Positions 8,608-21,815 are shown, numbered from the stretch's first letter. The stretch is 64,000 nucleotides of DNA from Paralvinella palmiformis (GCA_025642065.1 JAODUP010000091.1:407001-471000), one strand, 5' to 3'. A program made the numbers and translations. The notes: generated from the letters alone by a model not told the origin.

Positions 8608-11600
8608 GTAAATAAAACAAAGTGTCTTAATTGTTGTTAATATAGGCATACCAGCATTTAGCTGTTTTTATTATATATGTGTGTGTTTTTAATTTTTTCA
8701 TACAGATATTTCTTGCATGACATCTAAGTTTTATATGTAATATGTTTTGTGTACAGAAATCTAATTTCTGCAAACCTTCAGTCCTGATTTTATGGAAAAG
8801 ATGTGATCAGTGTAGAAATATTAGCTTTATTATGCACAGAACTAATTGCTAGTTTGCATGAGTAATAGTCACCTTGACACTGTAGTTAGTCTTGATTGTC
8901 CATGTTAATTACAGATGATTGACTGCTAATTACAGTGTCATGAGTATTTTAACAAGACTGGTGTTAATATGCAAATGCTCCTTAGACCTTCAATAGAGAA
9001 ATGTACATAAGTGGTGATACAGTGTGTAGTTTACAATTACATGGGCTAAGGCACTAACATTTTGCATACACACACACAAAGATACTGATATATAGATTAA
9101 TGATTTGGTGTTGTTCAAAATTATTTTTTGTTACTATTTGTATGTAACATTTATTGTGTAGAAATGTTGTTGAATGAGTACATTATTTTAAACTTTGGGT
9201 TCAGCCAAAGAAAGAATAGTGCTATACCATCAAGTTACAGTTTGTTTACTTGACTCATAGCTACCTATAGGTGGCAGCACTGACCAGGCCTGATGGATTT
9301 AGGGTAACAGTCTATGCTGCATTTTATTGATCAACAATTGCTCATCTCTTCCAAAATGGCTGAATAACTGGACCAAGGTCTTTCGAGGAAAATGGGTTAC
9401 CGGGTAACAATTTTGATTATAATATGGTACCATTAAATATAGTGTTAGGGAAAGGTTTTTAATTTAATTGTAACCTCTGGCTGTGCTATGCCAACCCATA
9501 TTTTTTTAATGAATTTTCTGATTATGTTAGTCATTTATATATATATATATATTTGTGTGTGTGTGCTGACATCTAATCTCTGTAAAGGTCTTTCACTAGT
9601 CTGACTTGTTTTAATATCAGCTACAGATTGTAGTGGCCTCCTTACTGGTGTTCAACTGATAAGCACTCTAAAGCATCGCAAAATATGGATTTTCTGCTAT
9701 ATTAGTGAATGCTAGGTGTGTGGTCTGTGTAATGGTGTGTGTGTGTGTGTGATATAGCTGTGTTTGGCTCCAGTGAAAATAAGCCAGAAGATGATAACAG
9801 ATGCAGTGTTTGCTGGACTGTATTAATACATTGGTGTATGATGTATTAATATCTTGATGTTGCTTCTACAGGAATCTGAACGTTGCTGTGGAATAATATC
9901 TTGAGTGGTTTCAGTGTACTGTCTGATAGTAAGAGTCCATTAAGTAATTTTTGTACATGGATAAATATCATGTTGCTTTAGTATGTAAGAGCCACGTTTT
10001 GGATGACTTTTCCACGATGTACATTTTTGATAAATGTTTTCTGGACTTTTTAGTCCTTAATGAAACCATAGTAACCCATGTTTATTGTTTGATCAAGTGT
10101 TCTGTCTTGGGGTGAAATAATTATTGCTTGGGTTGGTTGTGGATGAGGACCATTTAAGTATTTGTATTCAATAATATGACAACAGAGCTTGATTTTTATA
10201 CATCTCCTTAAAGTTAATTTCAGATACCTACACGATAAGCAGTTATAATTTATATGAACTGTGTGTAGATATAGCATGTTGCTTAGATGTTCAGATCAGT
10301 TGGAGGGTTTGTTTGATAATGTGTTCAGGTCAGTTGATTATGGGATTCATTCAGACTAAGGGGTATCCAATGAGATATGGTGCATTGTGTCTCGGATTTA
10401 GTCCCTGCTTTGCTGATTGATCTCTAACTGTTCCATATATAGATAGCTTTTATTTTATCGGAGCCTCTCTGCTTGATAGCCCATTTTATGCCACTTAAAG
10501 CTGAAAAAGTGTCACTTTTGCAACATGCACTGTAGTACATGGTGGATAGTTCGAGTGGTGATGATACAGCTGTAGGTTGGTGATACACCACGGCCATTTT
10601 CCATGTGGTGTTCTCAGTTTCTTACTGCCAGATGCTAGTGATAGTCAGTTGGCCATTTAGACGAGTTGTGGTAGAACACACATTGTAATTAGCTGGTTTC
10701 TAGTTGGCATGCTACCGTTTAACAGTGAGTTGCAGATTGTCATTGAAAAATGTCCTGTGGTAATTATGCATACGCACATGACTTCTGTGAGGGGGGGGTT
10801 CATATAAAATAGCGTCATGGTTGTCCTAAATGAGGCTTGCAGGTGTCATTCTCAGCACCAGGTGTGATGGTTTTCATCATGCCACATGTGTTAATATGAT
10901 GAATTTATGCATGATATATTTTCCGTATTATTAATTTCAGTTGTCATAAATAAATACGTCGCGAGGATTGCTGTTTTAATATTAGGGTTATTCATTCTCC
11001 TGCAGATGAATTCTATGGGTATGATGTTGCCCAGAATTCATTGGTGTTATTACCATTATGTTCTTCAAACTGTGCTTTAAATAGAAGTGTTAATAGTCCT
11101 AGTAAAATTATAATAGTTGTTATCTGATAGCAGTGCATGTAGTTAATGTGACATGTGGAGAATATCAGCAGCACTGGACTTTCACCTTGCATTGTGATTT
11201 CCTTGGTGCTGTAATTGTCATTGTGTATGAAATGTAAAAACAGCCTCTCCTGTGTGTAGTGAATTCTATTGTTTGTGATAGAGAACCAACCACCCCGCTC
11301 CCCCAAACACACTTGAACCCTGTTCTGTTAGAAAGATGAGAAAAACTAACTTCTCACAATCTGCTTCTCTTTCGTTACATTTAGAGGTGCATCATTGTTT
11401 TCAGCTGTTTGTTTACACTACAGCTGTCAAATGTTGTGCTCAGATACTTGAACTCCACTTAAAACATGCCAACATTATAATTGTTTTAAAAACCAGGTAA
11501 ATCTTGTCAACCCCATAAATGGATACACCATGAAAAGCCTATACATAAATATATATATATGTGTGTGTCAAAACTGTAATTTAACTTTTTGTTGTTGATT

Positions 11601-11982
11601 TGGGGATTTAAGACTAAAAGGAAGAAAATTATTGAGTAAGATAATGAGTAAAATAATTTGAACTACAACAATAATTATAATGATAATAAGGCAACTGCAT
11701 TGGAATAAATTACCTCCACATTTACATATATGTATATCATATACATCTAGGCCATACTACTAGTATATGTGTTCATGTATATGCATGAACACATATACTA
11801 GTAATAGTAGTATGGCCTAGATTTTTTACATTGTCATCGGTGATACGTGTGTAGTTTTATGTCAGCTTACCTCTGTATATAAATTATAATACTTTAAATG
11901 CCAACATTGCATACTGTAATTTATGTCATAGCTTATCTACTAGTCACTGGAATTTATGCTCATCTTTGTTCTCCTTATTCAG
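8608..11982 (+). other. Intron 1
   Basis: Starts GTAAAT and ends CTTATTCAG. It contains small TA/GT runs (9537-9565, 9733-9752), a G run near 10791-10798 and the foldback at 11745-11822. Several short frames on both strands look non-coding. No other exon was recognised. Confidence 0.75.
11745..11822. repeat. Near-perfect foldback (33-bp stem, 6-nt loop)
   Basis: The arm 11745-11777 (ATCTAGGCCATACTAC, then TAGTATATGTGTTCATG) is matched by its exact inverse at 11784-11822, apart from six extra bases in the right arm (ATAGTA-type slippage). The loop is TATATG. In RNA this would form a long hairpin about 160 nt before the exon 2 acceptor. Flanks show no clear target-site duplication. Confidence 0.85.
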
Positions 11983-12085
11983 GATCATAATGGCACGATG
12001 TTAGACTCACTGAGGTTCCCCCCTCTGGACTCTTCACATCTCTTAGACATAATGCGTACAACAGAAACACAAGATCAGCTTAAAG
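11983..12085 (+). CDS. CPEB4: CPEB4-like, coding exon 2 (residues 338-371 plus split codon)
   Basis: The acceptor CTTATTCAG|GAT and donor TTAAAG|GTTAGT bound 103 nt, entering in phase 0 and leaving in phase 1. The peptide runs from DHNGTML through SSHLLDIMRT to QDQLK. LLDIMR...LKG matches the block LIDIMR...LKG that precedes the alternatively spliced segment in vertebrate CPEB4, so this exon carries a conserved linear motif rather than a folded domain. Vertebrate CPEB4 has a further alternative 51-nt exon after this point. No counterpart was found in the following 33.8 kb, but a 17-residue exon would be hard to see by eye. Confidence 0.88.
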
Positions 12086-14429
12086 GTTAGTGCTAGACAT
12101 GAGTGCTTTATTGTTGTAAAGTGCTTTTTTAATTTCATGAAATATAGATGGACTTAGCTACTGTGCGTTGTTTGCTTTGTATTATATTCCTACATGTGCC
12201 ATATCAGTTTTATTATCATGCCATCTGATGAGGTTATGATATTAAGCCTGAGTGCCACCACGAAGTGTGTGCTTCACTAGCTGTCACTGGACATTAAGAA
12301 TTCACCCTGCAGCTTTGTTCTTGTGTGGGGGTTACAGCCAGCCTTCAATGGTGTGATTACGACAATATATTGACCTGGTGACCCAGTCCCTCTGAGTAGT
12401 GTACAATGGCTTTGGTCGGTGGTCTTACGTTTGTCCATTTGTGGGATGCTTTAAACTGGTACTGCATGAATGGAATAGATGGTGTTTCTAGTCTAGTTTT
12501 GGTGCTGCAAAAAGAGTTAATTAAGATTTGGAGGCTGAGAGTGGCATTTAGCTAGGGGATTGGTGTTCTTTTTAATAAGCCTTCCTTCGTGTTATTGCAC
12601 AGATGTGGATACATTCCCCTTAGTGGCTTAAATAGACAGTCAGACATGCCTGAATTATGCCACTGTTTGAGTGTTTTTCATAGTAATATATTAATTACTT
12701 GACTTGAATAAAACTGCTAATAAGGTTATATCACTAACAGTGCACCGTGTTTCAATATTAACAGGAAGTTTACAATGGAAAGACACGAAACAGTACATTA
12801 TTGTCCACCTGTTTGATTTGACAAGATGTTGACAATATGTGCTGTTAGTGTTACAGCAGTCTTGCCAAAAGTGTTTAGAAACTTGTATTGACTAATACTA
12901 ACCAGCGTTTTGAATATTGGCAAAAGGACTTGACCCAGTTATAACCATTGGCTAAACCTGGTTATGTATTTATTGCCAACTTTGATTATCCAGCAGTTAT
13001 GACGTGCAACACAAGATATCATAATATGATTTTTAACGGGCCTATATGTGGTGTATTATGCTGTCTTTTCAATTTCAGATTACATTAGATGACAACAACC
13101 CCCATTGCTGTTTGCTTGCTATTTACTGAATTTACCAGATTTTAATAGAAATCATTCCTGATTTTTATTGTGGGTCACTTTCTCCACAAATTTTATGCAA
13201 ATGTGAATATCATAAAATAGCATATCATTGTAAAGAAGCTCTTTCAACGTCTGAAATGTTGTGAATGCTGTCTATTCTGTGTTTGCTTATGTGCACATTC
13301 ATTACAGTTCATCAGTCAGGTGGTAAATATGCCTAAAATTAGTGAATGGCTAATTTGGTGAAACTCATAACCAGTTACATTTTGAAGAAGTTTTAAAAAA
13401 GAATGGTTTATTTTCATTTTATAGAAGACTTTTAAGCGAGAGGTTTTCATCACCGGTTAGTATTTAATACAAACAATGATTTGGCCAGATGGAAATTATT
13501 TCTATTAACTCGTTCTGTAGTAAAATGTCTGTTAAAGAATTGGAAGACAAACTAGGTGATTTTAAACTAATGAAAAGGATAGATGATAGCGTGCACATAC
13601 CAAATAGGTGGCATTGTCTGTAGGTCATATCCATAAACTGGGCAAGAAATTGCTATCACAGTAAATATTACTGGCTATTTTAATAACACAATACAGGCTG
13701 CAATTTGCTGTTATTGTAGCGTTTGTTCTATTGGAATCTGATAGTTACCAGATGCGTTTGATTTCTATTCACCAACACTGTACGCTATGGTCGTTTTCCC
13801 ATTGCTGGCTTGACTTCTATGGATTTCAGATTGTGGTAGGTTTTAGGAGAGAGCATGTGTGGTTCTTACACATATATTCGGAGATGGGCTCTTTCATTGA
13901 TGGATACAGCTGCACACAATCGCCGTGTTTACTCAGTGCTGTTTGTTGGTATTGATCCAACATTAGCAGAGATCAGAAGTGTTCACCTAATTTAGATTTT
14001 GACTGAATTCAAACAGTATTTCTTTGCACAGGCTTTCTTCTTTGGCTAGAAATATATCAGACGGAGCCCTTTCTGTCCATTAGATGTATAGCTGGAGTAG
14101 AAGCTACTGGTTCTGCTATTCAGTAATGTATTGGGCTGACAGCATTAATATGCCATGTCTTGGACGAAATGTGTTCACTTAGCAAGCCCTGGGCACTTGT
14201 TGGTGAATACATAATTGTGACATCAGCTTCAGGTTTGACTAACTACAGCAGTTTGGCTATTTACACCATCATAATTCAATTTTATTCAGTGTAACTGTGG
14301 CTTAGATCTAAAATTGTAAACAAAAAATGGAGTTTAATTATTATAAAATGTTAACAGTCAGTGCAATGTTAATTGTTTTCTATGTCCAGAAGACAAGTTC
14401 TTAAAACTTTTATGAGTGTTGCATTAATT

Positions 14430-14449
14430 GTGTGTGTGTGTGTGTGTAT

Positions 14450-14511
<62 letters not shown>
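14430..14511. repeat. Compound (TG)n(TA)n microsatellite
   Basis: A TG run (14430-14448), a short TATG bridge, then a TA run to 14511. Confidence 0.95.
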
Positions 14512-14514
<3 letters not shown>

Positions 14515-17500
14515 CTAAGCAGGATACCCTTATTAAAAAGTATAAAGGTTCTTTCTTAAATAAATAACATTTTCTGTTCGCTTGTATTTAGTATGCTGCA
14601 GACAACCTACATTCTGAAACTAAAAGAAGCTAAAATTATATGGGACTCCATACTGACTAATTTCCTGGTAATGGACAAACACACAGACAGACACACACAA
14701 TTTAATTATGTAATTGCTCGCTGGAACTGTTTTCTTTCTGTCTTTCTTTGACAGCACAATTCTTTAATCCAATCAATGTGTGTTTAATGTGCATGTAAAT
14801 ATTGCTCGGTGTCAGCATTGTATTATTTAAGCTGTATCCACCGTGACATACATCACATTGGCTGACAATAAACGTTTGATAGTACATTTATGTGACAATT
14901 AACAAGATTCTTGAATTTGAGATTTTTGGTTTAATACCCCCCAGTAATTGTTATTTTATGTCTTAGCAAAATGTGAAATTTTGGTATTAAATTATATGCA
15001 TACTATAAAGACTACACCAACCTAAGTAAGGAGGATTTTAAAACAGTACTGTCTGGTGGCTGTATTATTTTAAAGGGGTTTATGTGAAGAAACTAAATAA
15101 ATGTACAGAGTTCTGTATCAGAATGAAACATTTATCACGTATTGATAGTTATCTTTTAAGGTAAGGTAATGTTATAGCTTTCAGTGATTATCAAATATAC
15201 CAATGTTCAAATAACTGTGAAGCTATGATTTATTGAACTTTCCTTCATATTATCTGAATTAGTAATTATTATATGAATTGCATCTTTCTTTGCAAAGTGT
15301 ATATGACTTAGTGATAAAGGCAAAGAAAATGCTAAATATTTGTACTTTATTTCTCTCAAAAACAGTACCGGTAGTCAGTCTCATAGGAGAATTAATATAA
15401 CAGTCAAATAAAATATGAATCTTCGAAACACCTGAAACTTAAGACTCGTATTCATTGTTTGATGATGAATGAGTATTTAATTCTGTTAATTTAAATATTT
15501 TTATTTGTAATCACCTCTCTGATGAAGTGATGTTTTGACCCACCTTCAATTAGGATGAGTAACAACATAACTTAGATATCCATATTAATTTTGGTACGTA
15601 CCTGTGACCAAAAATTTAATTTTGCCATTTTGTTCTAATAGCAGATATCCTGATTTCACAAGACAGCTAAATTACACACTGGAATAGAGAACAGCTTGTG
15701 ATGTTATGTGATATACTGCTCATTTCACAGTGTTGTGTTCTATGGTGATTTAAAAAAGTGTCTCTTATGATCCGATATTTTAATCTTCTGAAAAACACAA
15801 ACATGTTCAGAAACATCTAAAGTCTCTGATCTCTGAATGGAATATTTGTATTGAAATAATATATTGGTTTTAGTTGTCTGCCATGATAAGTCACTGGGCT
15901 GTGTAATCATGCAAGTAATACCTCTCTGTATTCCACTAATCTAGGAATGGTAGTAATACATTGTATGGTAATCAGGTATCATACCTACCCGCCATCTTCC
16001 TTACTGACATTAGCATCTAAATGAAATCTCTGCTTGTATACCGTCGGCAATATTTAATAATATTCTTTGATATCACTTCCCGCAAGCTACATGTCAGAAT
16101 GAGTGAATGCAAAAGATGTTTAATAATGAGATTCTGCTGGGATTAATTGAGTGTTACACATATCTGAATCTTTTTTAAATGTTAATTTTCAGTGTTCTTG
16201 TAAATTTTGGAGCCCTTATTAAAACATGATATTTTATCGTTTGGTTTTTGATAGATCCTGTAAATATTGGAAAAAATTATCAAATCATTGATATAAACAT
16301 GCACTATATAAGGCTAACTTAAAAGTGAACCTTTCATGTCATATACGGGGTCTCATTGTTCAGGCAGTAGTTGGTTAGCTTTGTGTGTTCAGTTCACTGA
16401 CATTGTTGATGAACTGAATTCTGGATACTCATCATGATATAAGACGTAATTATGATTGAAAGCATCATAACATATCACATCTCATTAGCGGTATTACTGA
16501 TTATTACTCACTGCTTGTCTACATCATTCATATTTTAATTAGTTCAAAGGCCAGATATTCTAGAAGTGTGTGTGTGTGTGTGGTTTGAGGCTGACTGTTC
16601 TATAATGCATTGTTTCAAGTATTATTGCCTGGACTCCCTTCACCAATTAGTCTCACCTTCTTTCTTTATCAATGCGACTGATGTATATTTAGTTGTCTGG
16701 TTTAATTTAGCTCGTTTTGTGTCAGTGTATACGCGAAATTGCACTGGGTTCTAGTTGTGTGCGTGCGTATATTTCTATCTATCCATATTTATGGCCTATT
16801 CATAATATCATAAAATATTATTATTTAAGCAGTGAGTTGACACATGCTGTGACGTGACCATATTGCATGCTTCTGTTATAATGCAAGCGAGTACTAGACG
16901 AGTAACACATTATATATTTAACTCTATCTCAGTGAATGCTGAAACTACACATGCACACCACGCACGCGTACATACACGCAGAGACGTATTTGCATACAGA
17001 TATAATCATGTTTATTGGGTGACCACTATTGAGATGTTGCCCTTCTACAAATAGCTAATAATAGCCAGCGTTTAACGTTTGAAATCCATTTTGTGTGTGT
17101 TTGTATGTTTATTTTAACCGTTTATTTACATCTGTGTGATATTTTATTATTAGGCTGGGTTGCCGTATTACTGGCAGATAATGTTCACTGAACGCAGATA
17201 TTTTTAGTTATATTTCACACAGTTAAGAACATCCAGCGAGGTTGGTGCTGTACCTCGTAAAAAATGTATGCCCTCAGCTGAATATAACGCTGTTCTGTAG
17301 ATGTTACAGAATAGGTTACAATACATGATGGTATTGTGACGAGCCATTGGCTACTGATATCTACGAACATAGCACCGATATATAAACATGACAAGTTCAT
17401 GTTGATGTATGAACCATGTATTGTGACATTTAAGTGCGTATTGTTAACTGATTCATGTGTAAGAAGTGATAGCCGTCATAATAAAATAATTACGTAATAC

Positions 17501-17885
17501 TGGTTCAAAATCGCTGTAATATACTGGAGCGTCTATTTAAACTGATTATGGATGAGATTTGTGCTAATTAGCAACAGACATTTTAATCTAATCCATTATA
17601 ACATGGTGTTGGAAAGCTTATTAAAGATTCATCTGGCTCTGGTACATAACTGTATTTGTTAAGACTGATTTATGGCTTTGCATTGGGATATAAAACAAGG
17701 TTCTGAGGCTTGACCTGTTTGTTTGATTACTGTAAAATGGGTTTGTTTTATTGCCACTTTGGTGTGAATAGTTCATGAAATGAGCCAACTTGGATCCCAG
17801 AAGCCCTAATAGAAGAAATCCTGGATGAACCGCCCTTTACACATGATGTTGATAATAAGAATGTGTATTTAATCATGCACAAGGG

Positions 17886-18060
17886 TGCTCCATTAGCAAA
17901 GTAAACAGAACACTGCACTGGAAACTTGCAGGTTAGAGATAGGATCCTAGTGCTAACTGTGATAGTGTGATGTTTTCCTAGATCTTTGAGTCACCCCTCA
18001 GTTAGATGTTGCTGATGTGACCAACAGTTACTCAGACTGACTGTACAATCAAATTATGCA
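17886..18060 (+). mobile_element. Decayed tRNA-like SINE relic
   Basis: GAACACTGCACTGGAAAC and CTTGCAGGTTAGAGATAGG resemble the tRNA-like head of family 2 (GAGCACTGCAGTGCAGAC, then TTTAGGTAG). The expected B box is decayed to GGATCCTAG. No duplication of the target site was found. Confidence 0.3.
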
Positions 18061-18184
18061 TCCAGATAATTAAATACGTTACAGATTAAAATCACACTTT
18101 AAATTGATATATCTTCAGCTTATCAGTTAAACTAAACTAAAAACGTCAATCAACATAAAATATGTTATATATTTTTATGAGTTA

Positions 18185-18262
18185 TGATTTTCGAACCCCA
18201 GTCCTTCAAGAGACATGTGGATGTCTGCACTGCCAGTTTAGCCACAGAAATGTCCTATTTTT
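18185..18262 (-). mobile_element. Decayed tRNA-like SINE head
   Basis: Read on the minus strand: GTGGCTAAACTGGCAGTGCA, then a B-box-like GGGGTTCGAA, with tRNA-like spacing. The body beyond is not recognisable. Confidence 0.3.
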
Positions 18263-18615
18263 CTAATGATGAATTATAATTTATTTGCAAAAAATTATTT
18301 CTATACAGGCAGGTAGTGTTTATGACTTTGGGGTGGTACTGGTGTGTGATGTTGCCATTTGTCATTGTTGATGGTGATTCGGATGTGGTTGTATCTAAAC
18401 AGTAAAATAATTTATATCTTTTATTGTAATTTATAGTTTCTAACTGAGCTGATGTATTGTTAGGCTCATGACTTTATGCTTTGCTTAGGACTTAAAGGAC
18501 AATATTTATTTGTACCAAACAATCTTATCCATTCATCAAGTCTCTGTAAAGTGTACTACAGTCTCTGGGTACCTGTCTAGCAAAAAGATCACAAACTGTT
18601 AATGAATAGTGTATG

Positions 18616-19060
18616 CAGAGAGTTCTTGAATGATTCTTGAACATGAAATGGTCCTAATCATGAAAACTTTATGAACAGCTTGAAACACAGAGTTCATGAA
18701 CAGTTGAGGAATGATTCTTGAATGTGAAATGGTCATATTGTATGATTGGTGTTTTACGGCCACTTTTGGGCACATGGTAGGCTAAATGGACCGAGCTACC
18801 TCCAAAGGTAATTGAGCAAAGTCAAAGATGAAACACCTTTCAGATATGCCCACACTGAAATTCAAACTCAGGTGGTTAAGTAATCTGTGGTCCAATGTGC
18901 AACCAGCAATGGTCCTATTCATGAAACCACATCATTCATGAACTCAATACTCATGAAGTGCATGTGAACACTTCATGAATACTATATATATAAATCGTTC
19001 ATGAACATTTGATGCCGTTCATAGACAGTTGAGCCACTGTTCATAAACCAATGCTCTCAG
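18616..19060. repeat. Degenerate repeat array rich in TTCNNGAA palindromes
   Basis: Eight TTCNNGAA octamers (TTCTTGAA or TTCATGAA) start at 18623, 18634, 18693, 18715, 18918, 18935, 18972 and 18998. Longer diverged units are visible: GTTCATGAACAGTTGAG at 18692 against GTTCATAGACAGTTGAG near 19017, and GATTCTTGAA..TGAAATGGTC at 18633 and 18714. The array is split by a family 1 SINE (18740-18907). TTCNNGAA is the tail-to-tail core of a heat-shock element, so this could bind HSF; it could also be a neutral decayed satellite. Confidence 0.75.
18740..18907 (-). mobile_element. tRNA-derived SINE (family 1), copy B
   Basis: The minus strand reads TTGGACCACAGAT, GAGTTTGAATTTC (decayed B box), GGGCATATCTGAAAGGTG, AATTACCTTTGGAGG, CCATTTAGCCTACCATG and GGCCGTAAAACACCAATCAT. 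It is flanked by AATGGTCATATT (18728-18739) and AATGGTCCTATT (18908-18919), a 12-bp duplication with one mismatch. It inserted into the TTCNNGAA array, so it is younger than that array. Confidence 0.85.
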
Positions 19061-19988
19061 GTATTAGTTATGAACCTACAATTGATAGTAATTTCTCGGA
19101 ATGTAACATAGTACTCATTTACAGTCTGGTCAATCAGTGAGCAGTTATTAGGTCAGTGGAGGAGCCAGATATTTGATTGATTTAAACCAAGAATCTGCAA
19201 TTTCTGCATCCTGTCAGGTGGTGCTGTCTTCCATATGTAAGTGAATAAACGTCCACTCTTGTGCGTTGCCATATTAGTGGTAAACGTCTGTAAATAGTCA
19301 TTCCTTTATAATTAAAATTTGTTTTTTATATATGATAGCGATGGATTTCAGTCTGCGAAAGTCCCATCTAACCTAGAATTTAGAATTATATTGAGTTTAT
19401 GCTGGTGGAACAATCGGGTAGAAGTCAATTGTTGAAGCTAATGTTTGTGTCATAGTATAACAGGATAATGGCTGATGAACTATATATACTTGGTACATGT
19501 AAACAACCTAGTGTTGCTAATGTTAGAAATACAACTAGTAAGAATTCAGTCAGGTAAACAAACACACCGGCAAAAAACAGAAAGTGGGCTGTTACAGTCC
19601 AATGCCGGTGTATTGTGTTGGCAAAATAGAAAAAATATGAGTGGCCTAGAAATATAGATGCAGCTACAAGTGAATTTCGTGTTCTTTGACCTATTTTAGT
19701 GTGCCAGGAAGTTAATGTCCAAATTACAAGTTAGCTAACTATCATTATTTGTTCATTTACCTTATGATCACTAATATCCAATAAGGAATATCAAAGACAA
19801 AAATGTTAAAATCTTTTATGGAATCATTTATATACTGGTTAAAGTAGTCCTTAGTTCATAACAGGGTGTGTGTGTGTAAGATTATATAGTTGAAATAACA
19901 TTTTCAGTATTAATATTTTTTGATAGTTCAAATACTTCAATAGACCATTTGTGTCTGTTTTCAAATGATTGCAATACCATTGTAATTG

Positions 19989-20095
19989 TTGTATTTGAAG
20001 GCGAGTCATCAGATGTTCACTGGTTACACCCAAGTCTAGGCTTGTATTTTAAAGTGATTTAAGTCAACAGATGTTCGCTGGTTATGTTTAAGCTT
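19989..20095. repeat. Two-copy tandem duplication, about 53-bp unit
   Basis: TTGTATTTGAAGGCGAGTCA and the following CAGATGTTCACTGGTTA recur from 20042 as TTGTATTTTAAAG..AAGTCA and CAGATGTTCGCTGGTTA. Confidence 0.7.
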
Positions 20096-20939
20096 GTTTA
20101 TACACTGAAACAGCTCCATTAAGTTACAACTGTTGTTCACTTACGTTGGCCGTGTACTGTTATTGACCAGCAGTCCAGAATTATATTGGAATTCACCTGT
20201 GATAACATACCACTGACTTGATGCAAATGAAATTGTTCCAAGTAAATCAAGTTTCTTCTGGTCAGCTATTTGATATCATACTGACAAAGACGTGATCAAT
20301 CAGACTGTACTGCTTTCAAATAGAGTAGGTTTATTCCCTTTTAATATTGTCTTATCAGCTCTCTTGGCTTGTGTTACTTTTAGAATGATTAAGCATTTGC
20401 CATTCTGAAAATTTCAACTGTGACTGTTTTGTTGAATCTAAAATTATGAATGTATTGGTTCATAATTAATACAGCTACTGTCTACTAAATTTCACTCAGT
20501 TTCTCTGATAGATTGGATTGAAAACATGATTGAAACACTCATAATTAAGATGGTACTGATTGAATGAATAGGTGATTTGTTTAGCCCCATTTATACATCT
20601 TCATGTTTGCTCAAGTTTTTTGGGCCCTGAAAGTTTAATACTAAATGGACAGTAAAATTATTGACGGGCTAAAATACCACAGAAAACACCTGAAATTTCC
20701 ATTTACTCCATAAAAGATATTGGAAAATATTGCTGAGAGATTTTTAATCACTCCATGAAGTGACACGGAATTTTTGATATGCTGATTTGTGTTTTTTGCC
20801 ATGTTTGATTTCGAAAGCAAGCAAACAGTTTTATTTTCATTCTGGAAAAACCCAACAAGTTTACACATAACATAATAATATTTTTTAGGGATAAAACATT
20901 CCACAGAACCAGGTAGTTAATAAGATGTGGAAAGTGGCA

Positions 20940-21815
20940 GCATATTGCATGATTAGCTGCATATTAGTACATTTGCCTGATATAAATAGTAAGATAGCTG
21001 GAGCTCTTTTTGCTATAAAACAAATGACATTTTCTCTCGCAAAAGATAGTTTACATACTCTTTATTTCTCACTAATTCACCCACATTTAACATATGAAAT
21101 ACTTGCATGAGGGAATGCCTAAGCTAGCTGACTAAATAAAACAAAAAATATACAGAAACGAGCATTTCGAACCATCCGCAACAACAAATATAACAGGTAC
21201 AAAGATGCTCTCTTCAAGCAATGTCCTATTCTTAAATTGTCCGATCTATATCAGCGAGAGGTTATGTTATTTATGTACTACTTCACTCATTATAAATTTC
21301 CCAGGTCTTTTCAAAATATGTGCAGCAGCAATGGTATTATATATATACGTGGGGCATATGAAACCAAGCAGACTCAATTGTTTAGTATTCCAGGGGAAAA
21401 AATCCAGATTTGTTAACAAACTCCCACTCCTTAGTTTCCTCGAGATATGGAACAAATGTCATAATCAAGTCACATATTTCTTTGAAAAGTTGAATAAAAA
21501 ATATCTATCTCAAGTTATGCCGCTTTAGTCAGATGCCACAATCCAGACTGAGGAATCTTGTCACACGTATTATAACTAGAAAAGTCATTTCCCTCATCCC
21601 ATCATGTTTTATTATATTTCCACTCACTGTGGGTAGGTGATGTTTCACTTTGGGTGGGTACATTACATGCTGTTCCACTCTCATTCTCTCACTGTATATC
21701 ATTAATAATGTTTGTATTTTACTTTGGGCTAGACATTGGGAAGATAACCATTACACGATTATGCTTTGGAAATGGGAAATAAATATCATATCATCATCAT
21801 ATCATATAAACTGTT
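20940..21815 (+). pseudogene. Non-LTR retrotransposon relic (C-terminus of reverse transcriptase ORF plus 3' end)
   Basis: One frame keeps LINE-type reverse transcriptase C-terminal features: SKIAGALFAIKQ, LYFSLIHPHLTYEILA, then (after a TGA where a Trp is expected) GNA, IQKRAFRTIRNNKYN, DALFKQCPILKLSDLY and VMLFMYYFTHYKFP. At least four in-frame stops and a later frame change near 21415 show it is dead, and the 5' part (endonuclease and RT core) is absent, as in 5'-truncated LINEs. A 3' region without coding sequence follows, ending in AAATAAATATC and an ATC-rich tail (about 21780-21808). The motif style suggests a CR1/Jockey-group LINE; the exact clade is uncertain. Confidence 0.75.

Noticed and set aside
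8608..8640. Continuation of the exon 1 frame as VNKTKCLNCC to a stop, giving a 347-residue protein
   Set aside because: The frame crosses a good donor (CAG|GTAAAT). The added residues are unlike CPEB, and exon 2 joins in phase 0 with conserved residues.
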